A DNA stretch of 64,000 nucleotides from Petrosia ficiformis (GCA_947044365.1 OX345636.1:38505200-38569199), one strand, 5' to 3'; positions 22,441-35,861 are shown, counted from the first letter of the stretch. Numbers and translations: made by a program. Notes: generated from the letters alone by a model not told the origin.

Positions 22441-23320
22441 TTCAAAACTTATCAAAAACTCTGATGCAAGCTTTTTCCACTATGCTTAAGGGTTCCTATT
22501 ACGTTCAAAATTATGCCAGTAATTCTCAATAATTGTTATATGTACGTATGTATCAGTTTTCAACATTTTAATCACAATTCCGTTATTAGGAGTTATGTTC
22601 GAATGCTTTCAGAGTTACGGACAGTTTCAAAGATACGGGCACCTCTTGGTCCCACACTGCCTGGATAAGAGGGGTTCTACAGTATTTATATTTACATGAT
22701 TATGGATGTAAAAAGTAATAATCATGTACATGTAAATATAATAACAATACATGTACATGTGTAAATAACAATAATTTTGATCAAAGCTTACATGTACTTT
22801 TAATCATTCGCTATTATTATGTATGATGAGCATCCACTGCTCTATCAATAAATATACCAAAAGTTAGTTGTGTTACCTTTAATAAAATGGCTGTCTAGTA
22901 AGTGTTTAAAAGTAGGAGTTTAATCAAAATTATATATAATTATCATAAGTTCCCTTTTTAATTTGTATCTATTGTCATAGAAAATAATGATCATGCTGAT
23001 CAATGCTAGATAGTGGATATTATTATTAGATAAGTCAACATGCATGTGTCGTGTGATAGGAGAAAACAGCACAGAACAGTGAACAGCTTTGCCTTGCAGT
23101 TGAACATTGAAGGCATTCTTTAAATGGAGATGTTATTTAATACACAAATATATTGTATTGGGACAAAGACAAGTGTCGTTTATAACAGAGTCTACTGTAT
23201 TCACCAAGAAAGAGGAACATATTCTGAAAATCTTCTGCAGTGCAATGTCGCAATTAATTAGGATCATAATAATTATTATATTATTCTGATCTTCTATTAT
23301 ATAATTAAACAAATACTCAC

Positions 23321-23829
23321 TAAAAAATGGAGGCCGATACCCAAAGCAGTTTTCAATAGGGCGTCTCTTATGATACAAAGAGCAAAAATTCACTTGCTCA
23401 CAACATGTCACTCTGAACAGAAAATCATATTGGAAATATGCAAATGTTTGAAAGAATGGATTGAAAGCAAGAGTTGAGCTTGCTAGGCTTCCTGATGTTA
23501 TCAACGAAAACGTACTACAGAAATGAAAAATAATAGCATTAATAAAAGAATAAGTACACACAATTATATGTAATTATAAATTATGTTAGAAAAGTATATT
23601 TGTACTCACAAGAGAGAATAGCAACACATTGTATTAGGACGGAAGGAGAAAATTGGTGCATAGCAAATAGTTGGAAAATCAAATAATAAGAAGAAGAATC
23701 GCCTGTCCCTGATAGCCTGTAGAAATGTGCAAGGACATGGAGGTGGAAAGAAAAACAAAATGGGAAGAGGGTTTCCAATTATTTGAATGTCTTGAATGTA
23801 TGCAGATAGACATCGAAGTTCGGGTATAT
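23321..23829 (-). CDS. AMOP domain, right copy (two exons)
   Basis: Exons 23610-23829 and 23321-23514. The sequence, phases and cysteine pattern (CPCTFLQAIRDRRFF, NTMCCYSLL, CCEQVNFCSLYHKRRP) are identical to the left copy. Follows NIDO and precedes VWD, as in MUC4-type proteins. Confidence 0.92.
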
Positions 23830-24487
23830 CTGTAAAATAAATAAATTAAATAATTATATATATTATTATATAAGTTCCATTCGTTAAGCTCTCAAAACCC
23901 CATGCCATGATTCAAGGAGTCACACTTCTCACTCCTCTATCTAGGGGCACACATCCCTCAATCCCAGGGTTCTCGCCAGTCCGTTTTTGAAGGATACAGA
24001 ACCCTTCTTGAAAAGAAAAGTACCTTTCTGGAATACTAAAAATGTCATGTGTACCTTTCTTAAAACGTTACTATAGTATTGTATCTTTTTGTTGGAGGTA
24101 GGAGATTACAAGTGGCTCTATTCAGTAAATATTGTGATAATATACAATGTGATGTGTTTAAGAAATACTGTTGATTTATGAATAATAATTATTTAATGAG
24201 CTAAAAATACTCTCCTTGATTGATTTTCTGGAGAGAACCCTGCTCAATCCTATGTTCCATGTCCCTCGATCTAGATTCAAACTTGATCAAGATAAATTCC
24301 TTCTTGTATTATTGCTATGGATACTATCGTAGGGGTTTCATATGCATAATACAATACTGTATATAGAGTGAGTATACATGTACATGTATGTGTGCATGCA
24401 CAGTATGATTGGTACAGTATTAAGTAAGCCTGACAAGTAATAGCTTGAAAATAGTAATAATATATAATTATATACATGTAATCTTAC

Positions 24488-25832
24488 TTGGATTTGCTTC
24501 AAAGTCATAAACAATGTTCACGAAATCAGAGAAAGGACGATTTGAACAGGCAATTGAAATTATGTCAGGTGTGGCTGAAAAGGGTTCGTTTACGAACTCC
24601 TGACCAGCTATATTATATCCGATAACAGCATGACCATTAGGTGGACCTGTCCATTCTAATTCACCACATTTATAAATGTATATGACATAAGTAGTAAAGA
24701 CATCTGTGATGATGATAGCTTGGAATGTGTTGGTCTACAAATATTTGAGAAAGTTATAAAACTCCAGAGAGTGATAATTTATATTGTGTGCTATACTACA
24801 TGTATACAGTGGAACCCCTGTATAACGGCCACCCAAGGGGAATTGTATTTTGGCCATTATATAAGGGTGGCCTTTCCTGAGGGGTTTAGTTTAGTATAAC
24901 TCAAAACATCTTTTTATTAACTGAACACATGATAAATACTCATTATGCAATAATTATCAATAGTGCATACATTATAAATAATTTTATGGACCAAAAAACT
25001 ACATAAATAAGCTCAAGACTATCTGTAGCAAACTAAACAGCGATGGGCTGCTTTGAATATTGTGCATTTTTGTTTTTATCATTATTGTTTTACTATTCAT
25101 TTGTGATTTAAAACTACATTGTATTACTGTACACTGTTGAGTTGATTTTGAATATCGTGGGCACGGCCACGCGCCCGTTAAATTGAAGTTTTGCTCAATG
25201 GTGTAGTTAGTGTAGGGACCATCTAGTGTTCATTATATTCAATTAGCGAGGTGGTCATTCTTCAGAGGTTGTCTTAGCAGGTAAGTATGTGTAATTTGAA
25301 TCCGGACCAGGACATCTGGCTGTTATATCATAGATGACCGCTGTTCAGGGGTGGTCGTTAAGCGGGGTTCTACTGTATACTAAAATTGAAGAATCTATGT
25401 ATGTTGCCATGCATGGCTGTTATAAATAAATCTACACTAAATGTAGGCACATAACCAAAACAAGAATGGGAGAATGGACCATTAGAAAATATCAAGCAAT
25501 GTATAATTATGTGACCAACATATATAACTGGTCACATCACTTGATATGGACACAACTCTTTTATCAATTTTCTGTGTATTTAACATGCATTATGTAACAA
25601 TAACATACTGAGTTAAGGAATGCTGCAGTTTCTTCATCAAATTGATCTGGAAAGTTCACGAATCTCAAATGATCAAAGGGATGCACTTCGTTCCATTCAA
25701 CTAGCAAAGCCCACTTGCCAGCAAAGTCTGTATCTTGTGATTCTCGAATAAATTCACTAATTATATCCAATCGCCTTAATTCTCCAATTGAAGAAAATTT
25801 GCTATCTGAAAAAACTTGGTATCTTATGGTAC
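24488..25832 (-). CDS. NIDO domain, middle and C-terminal exons, right copy
   Basis: Exons 25609-25832 (GTIRYQVFSDS to ETAAFLNS) and 24488-24734 (TNTFQAIIITDVF to DFEANP). Same phases as the left copy and no residue difference seen. The N-terminal exon is at 29792-29930. Confidence 0.9.
24807..25375. mobile_element. 569-bp Tc1/mariner-pogo-type element, right copy
   Basis: Duplicate of 5258-5826 with the same TA flanks and CAGTGGAACCCC ends. It arrived by the segmental duplication, not by separate insertion, because the flanks match too. Confidence 0.85.
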
Positions 25833-28800
25833 CTAATTGAAAAAAATTATTATTATTATTATGAATTATTACATAAAAAGACATATAATTATTACATAAA
25901 AAGACATATATAATCAGTGACTGAGCATGTGAAAATTAGCCTTATTTGAGTGGTTTGTTCAATTGATAATTCTTTAGCCATTAGCAAAACTAATAAAAAT
26001 TTTAACTCTTTACATCGTTTATGATAAGTGCTAGTCCTACCTACATGTAGACACCAAATTTTGTTAGGTTCTAGCACTAGTTGGCTGAGAAACAACTAAT
26101 TGAACATAAGCATGTGGTAAAACTTTAAATAAATATATACATGTATTACATGTTCAAATTGTAATTAAGTACAAATTCACTATTAAGTTCACTCAAAACT
26201 ATTGCTGAACAAAATGTATCACAATTATACTATTGATAATTTCTATCCTAAAACAGTATGTGCCCCACCCAAAACCATACATTTGACAAGTAAATAAAGA
26301 CAGCTATTACATCTACATGAACACCACACTAGACTAGAGCTTCAATATCATTGACACGAGTACAAGTATATGTACATGTAGATTGTATATATATAAGCAT
26401 ATAACCCATTTGTGAAAATGTTGGTCGCTTAAAGTTGTTTGGTTACCAAGTTATCCTGTACACAGTCAGATATACCAAATACAATAACCATAATGATCAT
26501 TGATGCACAGTACGTTAGCAAGTACACACTGCAATAACAAAATGGTAAAATAACTGATTGATTGGTTATTACAGTTACAAGGATTTACTGTTGCACATGT
26601 ATGGTCATGCTGTTTATATCATAACATTAACTGAATTCTTATTTTACTAACTTCCTCATATTATATTTCATGTTTCATGTCACTGAAAGTATTATATTAT
26701 GAGTTGGCAGGTTTTCAAGAAATTTCAATGATTTTGTTGACAGTTACAGTGTACTTGTTGAATTTTTATAAGTGACAAATAGTTAATGTAACTGTAATAA
26801 CAAGTCAATCAACAATTCAGTTTTTTTTTCTGTTTAGATCACTGTTACTAGTAAGTATTCATACAATTACTATTCAGTCAACTGATTAATACTTTCATAC
26901 ATAGCCTTAAAATATTATAGATTAGTACAAGAGTTTCCATACCTTGAAGTTGATGTTATACATGTACTGTATATGCTATGAAGGAGCATGCATGAAGAAT
27001 CTAATTAGGGTTTAGGGTTTAGGGTTTATATTACCTACATACAGTTAATTAGTATTTCCTTTGAAATGACTATATTTTATAAGAGGAATGTAAATTATTA
27101 AGTAGTAAAAGTAAACAAGTCCTTAAAAAAAACTGTGATATTTGTATAATGTTGATGATTAATAGCAAGCCATATGAATTATATATGCTAAAATTGAAAA
27201 TGTTCAATTCCCAGTACAAGAGAAATAACAGAAAAAATATATAGTTACAGTACCTGACATTATTACTATCACTGAACTTCCATTGACTACAGTGTACATT
27301 GTGAGTGAAGTACACTGTACTTTAAATGTACTACATGGTATTACAAATTATTATGATATCACATATAAATGTAGAGGGAATTCACACATTACTATGATTA
27401 CAGTACAAAGTAATACTGTAGTAATTTAGAAGTACAGTTGACTATCACCTTATTAAACTGTACATGTAGCTCCCATCAGACTATGTAAACGTAATAAAGA
27501 CAGGTACTGGGTATATACAATATACTATAGTCTGCAATTCTTGTCAGTAGTCATTCTTGTTTCCCAATCACACTTGTGGCGAGGGTTTGCACTATGAGTG
27601 CATTCATTAATACTACTTAGGACTTAGGTACAAGTACAAGTACATGTGCATTAATAAAAAAAAAAGACTAGTACTTTTGAAGCTGTACTTAAAGTACTTA
27701 AGTACAAGTACCAAAGTACTTGGCCCATGCCTGTTCCCAACCCCCCTGTATGAAACCATGTTAATCCTACACTGTTCCTAAACATAAATTATTACTAAAA
27801 GCCATGATCTGTATATTTGTAATTCAATGGGGATCAGCATCATTTCCACGCTCTCGCACGCAATTCAATACTTCAGGCCTGATTGGATCAGGAATCTAGA
27901 CGTCTTTGTAGATATGATGACCCCTCATACAGCTTTCACAAACGAACTCGTGTCATTTTTGCACATTAAGTAAACAAATTATACATGTGGTTCGGCAGGT
28001 CTTCTATCTACTAAACTTGGAAGTGGGCAGTAAAATTGTGGTAATTCGTGAAAATTTAAATAAGCGAATATTCCAAAATAAGCCATTCGCAAAAATATTC
28101 CACTGTGAATATTACCCGGCATATGATATTTTATATACATGTAGTGGGAAAACGTAATTATAAATTATTTTAGATTCCTTTGTGATCATCACCTACATGT
28201 ATGCAAGTCAAAATTTGCAGCAAAAGCACTAATTTGAGAGAATCAGCAGTAATGTGAGTGATAATCACTTAATTGGTATAAACAAAGCAGTTATAGGCTT
28301 CTATGAACAGCCACTTAATTTCATTAGAATCCACAAAGTGAACTGAGCCACATTCCACACAACCTTATGTATTAGGTATAATCAACGAAATTCAATGAAG
28401 CTATATATGCAATTGAATTTGGTTCTATTTATAGCAATATTACGTAGATACAGTTAATTAGTATTTCCTTTGAAATGACTATATTTTATAAGAGGAATGT
28501 AAATTATTAAGCAGTAAAAGTAAACAAGTCCTTAAAAAAAACTGTGATATTTGTATAATGATGATGATTAATAGCAAGCTATATGAATTATATATGCTAA
28601 AAGTGAAAATGTTCAATTCCCAGTACAACAGAAATAACAGAAAAAATATATAGTTACAGTACCTGACACTATTACTATCATTGAACTTCCATTGACTACT
28701 GTGTACATTGTGAGTGAAGTACACTGCACTTTAAATGTACTACATGGTATTACACCTTAGTACTGTGATATCACTTATAAATGTAAAGGGAATTCACACA

Positions 28801-29302
28801 TTACTATGATTACAGTACAGAGTAGTACTGTAGTAAAGAAGTACAGTTGACTATCACCTTATTAAACTGTACATGTAGCTCCCATCATACCATGTAAACT
28901 TAATAAAGACAGGTACTGGGTATAAATGTAGTCGTGACAGTCGAAGATCAATGTTACTAGCATCCGTTAAATAATAATATTACAACACAGTTGCAAAATT
29001 ACATGAACGTCTACCAATAATTTGGACAATTCTTAACACCATACATGTACATGTATATTAAACTTTAAAACAACATTCCATTACTAAGAAATCACAATGG
29101 TGATTAATACATTTTTTGAAAGCAAGGTGGTTGATGGTAAATGACACATGTTCTAGCTATAAAATAAGATTTAAAGCATTTGAAGGTCCCAGAACAAGTG
29201 GTACATAAATGGAGACTCAATCAATGGAATTTGCAATACTTTCAGCTGACAAATACTTAATTTCCCTCTTCTCTTGAAATGTTTATATAATATATATATA
29301 TA

Positions 29303-29333
<31 letters not shown>

Positions 29334-29791
29334 CATGGTTTAGAGGTCATATGCATTATAGCATTATATAAACCAGCCAATGAGGAAGTTTGAAAATATA
29401 TCACTAAAATCTGATATGATTGTTTTACCTAATTTCTAACGACAAGGGTGACATGGGGCATATGTTACAAAGGCCCCTAGAGTGGTCATACATCCCAAGA
29501 GATCCCAATATGCTTTCAAACTTCCCAATTAGCAAATTTATATAACACATATATATAGATCGATGAATCACGATATATATAATATCTAATAATGGAGATT
29601 CATACCTGTAGGATTTCAGTCCACCATTTTAAAAGCCACGCCTTTTGAGCATGCGCATCGCACAGGCTCCAGAGTGTATAGCTATGAATCTCATTATAAG
29701 ATATTAATTATAATTATGTGTATCATTGCAATTACTCTACATTATTAAACTGGTGAATAATAATGTTATAAAGACTATATATACAGCTCAC
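25833..29791 (-). other. 4.0-kb NIDO intron, right copy
   Basis: Same content as the left copy's intron (direct-repeat pair, TTTAGGG run) except near 29160 and 29285, where sequence present on the left is missing. No exon seen. Confidence 0.65.
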
Positions 29792-29930
29792 CTTCCACTC
29801 TGTTATCAACATCAGCCCAATAAGCAGCAAAGACATTTGATCTTTGAATAAATAGGTTTCTTGATGGAAATAGAAGTGGTTGCCAGAACAGGAAAGGTCT
29901 GTTTAATGATATGACACCATTATCACCAAC
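29792..29930 (-). CDS. NIDO domain, N-terminal exon, right copy
   Basis: Phase 0 in, phase 1 out, 139 nt as on the left. It reads VGDNGVISLNRPFLFW, then NVFAAYWADVDNRVEG. One residue change from the left copy. Confidence 0.9.
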
Positions 29931-30000
29931 CTAAAGGAAGAATGCTATTTCAAGTAATACTGCAATGATCTGACCAATCAGATTATAATCACATAATTAA

Positions 30001-30002
<2 letters not shown>

Positions 30003-30071
<69 letters not shown>

Positions 30072-30075
30072 ATAC
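30003..30075. repeat. (AT)n microsatellite
   Basis: About 70 bp of uninterrupted AT dinucleotides in the mucin-NIDO intron. A likely place for length errors in any assembly. Confidence 0.95.
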
Positions 30076-30112
30076 AGTAAAACATTTATATAAATGTATA
30101 CTTCAGACTTAC

Positions 30113-31545
30113 ATGAGCTGATGTAAATAATTCATCTCCAATTCCAATTCCAGGAATAGTGCGATGTGCATCACCAATGAACACTCTACTAGATACATCT
30201 ACTCCCATAGGAAGTTCCACAATAGGAGATATAGTGTCATCTAATTCTTGGAACTCGAGAATTTCTAATGGTGATGTTGTTGGTGATGCAGTGGTTGTTG
30301 AACTACTCGTAGTGAAAGTGGTAAATGAGCTTGATGTAGAAACAAATGTTGAACTACTACTAGTTGTAGTTGTTGCACTACTTGTAGTTGTGGAAATGGT
30401 AGGAGATGAGCTTGGTGTGGAAACAACAGTTGAACTACTGCGTGTTGTTGTTGTAGCACTACTTGTAGTTGTGGAAATGGTAGGAGATGAGCTTGGTGTG
30501 GAAACAACAGTTGAACTACTGCGTGTTGTTGTAGCACTACTTCTAGTTGTGGAAATGGTAGGAGATGAGCTTGCTGTGGAAACAACAGTTGAACTACTGC
30601 GTGTTGTTGTTGTAGCACTACTTGTAGTTGTGGAAATGGTAGGAGATGAGCTTGGTGTGGAAACACCAGTTGAACTACTGCGTGTTGTTGTCGTAGCACT
30701 ACTTCTTGTAGGAAATGTAAAATCGGTTGTTGAACTACTACGTGTTGTGGTCATAGCACTACTTCTTGTAGGAAATGTAAAATCGGTTGTTGAACTACTA
30801 CGTGTTGTGGTCATAACACTACTTCTTGTAGAAAATGTTAAATCGGTTGTTGAACTACTACGTGTTGTGGTCATAGCACTACTTCTTGTAGGAAATGTAA
30901 AATCAGTTGTTGAACTACTACGTGTTGCAGTACTGCTTCTAGTTGTGGAAATGGTAGGAGATGAGCTTGGTGTGGAAACACTACTTCTTGTAGGAAATGT
31001 AAAATCGGTTGTTGAACTACTGCGTGTTGTTGTCGCAGTACTGCTTCTAGTTGTGGAAATGGTAGAAGATGAGCTTGGTGTGGAAACAACTGTTGAACTA
31101 CTAACTGTAGTAGATGTTGCACTACTTGTTGTGGTAAATGTAAACGTATCTGTTGTACTACTGCTTGTGGAAAAAGTAAACTCAATGGATGGAGAAAACT
31201 CAAAAGAGAAAGATGAAAATTCAAAAGAGAATGATGGTGAAATCATGCTTGAAATAGAGCTACGTGTTGTAGTGGTAACAATACTAGTTGTAGTAGAAAT
31301 ACTAGAAGTTGATGTTGGAGTAGAAACAAATGTTGAACTACTGCGTGTTGTGGTCATTGCACTACTTCTTGTAGGAAATGTAAAATCGGTTGTTGAACTA
31401 CTACGTGTTGTGGTCATAGCACTACTTCTTGTAGGAAATGTAAAATCGGTTATTAAACTACTACGTGTTGTGGTCATAGCACTACTTCTTGTAGGAAATG
31501 TAAAATCGGTTGTTGAACTACTACGTGTTGTTGTGATATTGGTAT
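30113..31545 (-). CDS. Mucin-like Ser/Thr repeat exon, right copy
   Basis: One 1433-nt exon, phase 1 in (acceptor cttgtag, then ATACCAATATC) and phase 0 out (donor GTAAGT). Two repeat types alternate: the 26-28 residue STVVSTPSSSPTIS type shared with the left copy, and a 20-residue (60-nt) type with core SSSTTDFTFPTRSSAMTTTR, in about ten units, that is absent on the left. The PSFSFEFSSFSFEFSPS block occurs once. The C-terminal 50 residues leading into NIDO are nearly the same as in the left copy. It follows the second DOMON unit in phase (QGCG then DTNITTT). Predicted to be an O-glycosylated stalk. Confidence 0.88.
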
Positions 31546-33279
31546 CTACAAGGAATGTAATAGTGCAAACTCACTGCTTGGTTATTAATAATACAATAAA
31601 TGTTCTACTTTTGGGTCTTTTAAGAGGGAACCAAATTAAGTAATCAAACATTTGAGGATTGTGGCAAAAAAACGTTTATAACTCATTCACATTTTCCCCA
31701 CCCGAAAAAATTATTCATAACTTTAGTTTGGAGTAATCAATAACATTTCTTTTTGCACCATTTTCATACTACAATTTCTTCCTGTATATGTCAACTTCTA
31801 TGCTATTAAGCTATGCACTATAGTGCCATCACAGCTTAATTTTAAGTCATTGTGAATGTGAACACTGAACAGACTTTAGTATATATATTGTCGCTGTAAA
31901 CCATATTTTACTATAGACCAAAAGTAATTTACTATGTTCTACATAATTATGAATTTTTAGAGCATCAAAGGAGAGAGAATTTGGAGTTAATTCGCGAATA
32001 CGATGTATTCCTTAATTGGATCGTGATCATAACTCAATTCAATATTCGTTTACATTACTTCAAATTATGTGAATTTTTGCATCAATGATAAACTGTTATT
32101 TCTTTTATCTATAATTATAAGTACCTTATGTAAAAAGAATATCGAATACACGGGAATCTACTGATCATAGTGGAAATAGTTGTAGATGTTTGGAATGTTT
32201 GTCAGGTCATTGGAAGGAAAAGTGGCTCATTCTTATAATGCAGTGTTCTGTGATAATCATGGCAGAGTATTTATTTGAGCCTTATGTATACAGTAGAACT
32301 GCATGTTTCAACTGTAAAACTGAATGTTTCGACCCAAAGGTCTTCATCAGCAGTACTACTGATGAAGACCTTTGGGTCAAATGTTCAATTTTTTAAACAA
32401 ATGTTTTACTAATAAACTTTCCATCATCTTCATAAGTATTACAACATGTAAACAGACACTACTATAACTATCCATTATCCATGTAAAATTTAATATTGAA
32501 ATGTAAATTCATTTTGCTACTGCTTTGCTACATGGAAAAAAGAGAGCTAGAAGCAAAAGTTGCAACTTATGACTCTATTAACAGGCAGCCATATAAACCT
32601 GTTAAATACCTAATATGGATTGTGTAAGCAAACACCTGGTCTAATAACAATAATTATATGTCTTGGCAACTTCAGATTCATATCAAAGCAGTAAAATTCT
32701 TTTGGCTTAAAACGTTTTAACAAACCTCAAGTGAGATGAAACTTTTGTTCACTTAAAAATTTATTAGGTGTTCCTATTCAATTCTAAAGTGTCAGCACTC
32801 TAAGAGCAATACATGGAAGTAATGTGATAAAAATCCATCTCTCCATTCACTATACATTACATCAATGATAAGTTTTATTTTTAAGTGTGTAGGAAGACTA
32901 CACATAATGACATCACGTTGATGAAGGAATCACAATAATTTATTATATACAATTAAAATCCACTTTCACCAGGACATAAATCTTAAAGTATTCTTCTATT
33001 CATTCAAGAAAATAAAAATGTGACTCATTACTACAATACAGACTTCTAATAAAAACTAAACTGCTACCGCCAAAAAATACAAGGAACAATTAATTAAAAT
33101 CACTATACTATGAGTATGCCAGATGTGGTCAAGAGCCAAAATATGGACTAATGCACAATACAGAATAATACTCAGATAGGCATGTTTTTTTGTTATAGGA
33201 ATAGGACAAATTTGATGACTTGATTACCACCATGAATATGACCCATCAAAATAACAAAATAAATAATACTTATACCTAC
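31546..33279 (-). other. Intron between second DOMON and right mucin exon
   Basis: No exon seen. It contains a ribozyme-like palindrome (32331-32378) and sequence shared with 12350-13250 of the left region (for example gtgtaggaagactacacat and ctactgataatgaccgg-like blocks), so the intron was part of the old duplication. Otherwise AT-rich. Confidence 0.6.
32291..32378 (-). ncRNA. Hammerhead-ribozyme-like palindrome
   Basis: A perfect 20-bp inverted repeat (32331-32350 and 32359-32378) around an 8-bp centre. Read on the minus strand it gives CTGATGA (32350-32344), a stem-loop AGACC-TTT-GGGTC, then GAAAC (32330-32326). This is the conserved hammerhead core. Minus-strand cagtagtactg, directly before CTGATGA, can pair with cagttctactg (32301-32291) with one mismatch, as helix I would. 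The base expected at the cleavage position appears to be G, and helix III is not convincing, so activity is doubtful. The plus strand has the same CTGATGA and stem but lacks the G of GAAA. Such motifs are known in Penelope-like retroelements and small retrozymes. It may be a relic of one. Confidence 0.5.
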
Positions 33280-34270
33280 CTCCACAACCCTGAAGACAAA
33301 GTTGTCTATCGAATACACCTTGAAAGTTATGTACACTGAAAATTGCTGGCGAGGTGTAATTACTCACAGAACCACCTCCAGCTCGAAGTACATAAACGCA
33401 CTGATTTAGATTAAGATCTTCTTGAACATTATTACTTATAAAAGAAACTGGAACATTGTCATAAACAAGGGCACGTCTAAAACTCATTGTAATACCGCCA
33501 TCTTGTAGATTTATTTCAGTATTTTCCAGGTCTTGGTGAGTATCAAATGATGGAAGAAAGTGTCCACTTGCCCACCTATGGTGTATGTAATCAATACTGA
33601 AACAAGCAAACTTTGAGTATAGACGTGAAACTTTAATTATACTTGAAAGCATCATTATTGATATACATGATCAAGAAGTGATTTACGTATCAAATATTAT
33701 ATTTAATATCATAATACACATGAACATTCCACCATAATAGAGTAGTTGTACTAAACATTTTGCGTAGCTATACTGTTAATAGCTATATACCAATCTATGC
33801 ATAGATATCATAATTATAAACCCCAAATGTCATGTAAAATTTCAAATTGATTACCTGTCCTCAACAAAGGATTCCTTGCCATTACTACCACCGACAGCAA
33901 TATCTGAATTTGGCTGTAGTCAAATACAAAAATGGAAAATTTATTAAACAATAATTTATGGTTATAAATTAATAATTATTAAATTGCTATTATGTACAGA
34001 TTTTCTGTACCATGTTGTCTGACAAAGAGAAGCCTACTGCAACCCATCCTATTGTGTCCACCTCACTAGCTATGTTGGATATAGAAACAGAGAAGTCAAC
34101 TTTTCCCCCAGATGCAGACCATTTCACTCCATAGTCTCCACTTGATAATGATCCTTCACATTGAGGTGATTGTGTTGGTGTAGGAGTGACTATTGAAGTA
34201 CTTGTGGTGAAAATGCTAGATGATGATGCTTGTGTAGGAACAACCAGTGTAGAACTACTTGAAATTGTAT
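33280..34270 (-). CDS. Second DOMON unit with Ser/Thr linker (three exons)
   Basis: Exons 34011-34270 (phase 1 in, 0 out), 33855-33913 (0 in, 2 out) and 33280-33575 (2 in, 1 out, donor GTAGGT). The first begins with a short Ser/Thr/Pro linker (DTISSSSTLVVPTQ, then TPTPTQSPQC), followed by GSLSSGDYGVKWSASGG and GWVAVGFSLSDNM. The second encodes PNSDIAVGGSNGKESFVED. The third has WASGHFLPSFD, MSFRRALVYD, LNQCVYVLRAGGG and ends RQLCLQGC. This is a DOMON domain. The Met before PNSD and a His in FSVHN stand where haem ligands occur in cytochrome-type DOMONs. It carries an extra loop (NVPVSFISNN) not found in the other units. Linked in phase to the mucin exon downstream. Confidence 0.88.
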
Positions 34271-34544
34271 CTACAAGAGTTCAAATTAAATAAGGAAATA
34301 ATAATTATTTTATACAAACATTTATATTATTGTATAACTCAATTATAAGAGACAGCCAAATTAACTAATCCCATATTTTGTATGGATTGCACTAGTATAC
34401 ATCAGTTCAAAATACACAGTGTCTTGGCATCTAAAAATCATAATCCATTCTATTGTGATGAACTGTCATACCATCCATATACTCTTATATACACTGTACA
34501 ATATGTTTTTATTTTTATGTCATGAACATATATGTTGTAGCTAC

Positions 34545-34690
34545 ATCATTCGACAGGGCTCAGTTAATTAATGGGTATAGTGCATAAATCATACTAAAGA
34601 ACAGTTTTTTATAGACCAGCAGAAAGAAAACAGCTTATGGAAACTACAAATAGTAACTGTTCTAGCTGAATACATGTACATGTATATTCA
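34545..34690. mobile_element. Fragment of the M1 transposon family
   Basis: Diverged match, in the orientation of the copies at 48388 and 49719: catcattcgacagggctcag, aattaatgggtatag, accagcagaaagaaa. Lies in the DOMON 1 - DOMON 2 intron. Confidence 0.55.
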
Positions 34691-34737
34691 ATAATGTATA
34701 CCAAACCTTTTGAAAAAAACAAATACCTAAAATTTAG

Positions 34738-34772
34738 CTACTCACAGAACCACCCCAAGAACTGAGGATGTC
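34738..34772 (-). pseudogene. Remnant of a DOMON third exon
   Basis: The plus-strand stretch tactcacagaaccaccccaag with ctgag matches the heart of the DOMON third exon at 41815-41840 (minus reading around WGG-x-VS). The flanks do not match, and a stop follows. A degraded exon piece in an intron. Confidence 0.55.
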
Positions 34773-35190
34773 AGCAATGATCATAGCAATATCTATATCT
34801 CATTATTTCAGATAACGTTGATGTTTATATTAACACGATGATGAATTATTAGTATATCTTCTTATAAATGTAAAGATTAGTGGTAATTAGTGTTAAACTG
34901 TTTTTGTACGAATATTAAGGTATCATGTAAAAGTAAAACACATGGAAGAACTATACTATATTCAATTATTTTGTATTGTGATTTGTGAATATGCTTAATA
35001 ATATTTTGAATGTTCAAGAGCCCCAGAGAAGTAATATAATAATTGTAACACAATAAGCAATAATAAATAATTAAACTTCATATTTGCTAGTAATTCCATT
35101 TTTAATGTAATATGATTACAGACAATTATCTGATTTTGGATTAGCCCACTATAGCAGTGGGACCTTCAAAAAAATAATAATTATACTTAC

Positions 35191-35861
35191 CTACACAATC
35201 TTGTAGACAAAGTTGAGTTTCGAATACACCACGGTTGTTATCACCAAAACCATGAAAACCAAATGAAACTGAACCACCCATAGCTCTGAGTAAATGCACA
35301 CATTGATTTAGGTCAAGATCTTGATCATCACCAGTGACAAGAGTACGTCTAAAACTCATTGTAGTTCTGCCATCCTGTATATTTACTTCTGTTTCTAACA
35401 AGTTTTGTTGAAAATCTAATGATGGAGTAAAACGTCCACTTGCCCACCTATAGTGTATGTAATAAATAATTAAGTTATAACTGAAACAAGTAAACTTTCA
35501 GTTTAGTCAGGAATAGACATGAAAGTTACAATCTTCTGCTAGAAATAAAAGCATTTTATTGTATGAAAGCATCACTAAGGGTACACAGATGCTTGTATGA
35601 AAAATGAAAAGGATTTGAATGTTTGTTTTAAAAAAGAAGATCGAAAAATTGAATTTATAAAATGTATACAGCTACATGAGATAACTATACTTCTATAACT
35701 AAAATATTATGACACTATAACTACTGTCAATTACAATTTTGAAATTCATACCTGTCCTCAACATAAGATTGCATATTATCAGTAGCACCAACAACAATAT
35801 CTGAGTTTGGCTGTCAGTGGAAATGTTCATAAATAAAGTGTACACATAACAGCACAAACAT

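Larger units (their letters stand above)
23069..28986. repeat. Near-identical segmental duplication, right copy
   Basis: Partner of 3520-9437, offset 19549, one base difference seen. It includes both AMOP exons, two NIDO exons, the mariner-type element and the direct-repeat pair. Confidence 0.9.

Noticed and set aside
22625..22680. Lone mariner-like end (ggataagaggggttctac) near 22660 and 2890
   Set aside because: The opposite end was not found, so an element cannot be delimited.
30159..31643. Long plus-strand ORF (494 codons) over the right mucin exon
   Set aside because: Same reason: antisense shadow of the Ser/Thr repeat, with no domain, signal peptide or splice context.
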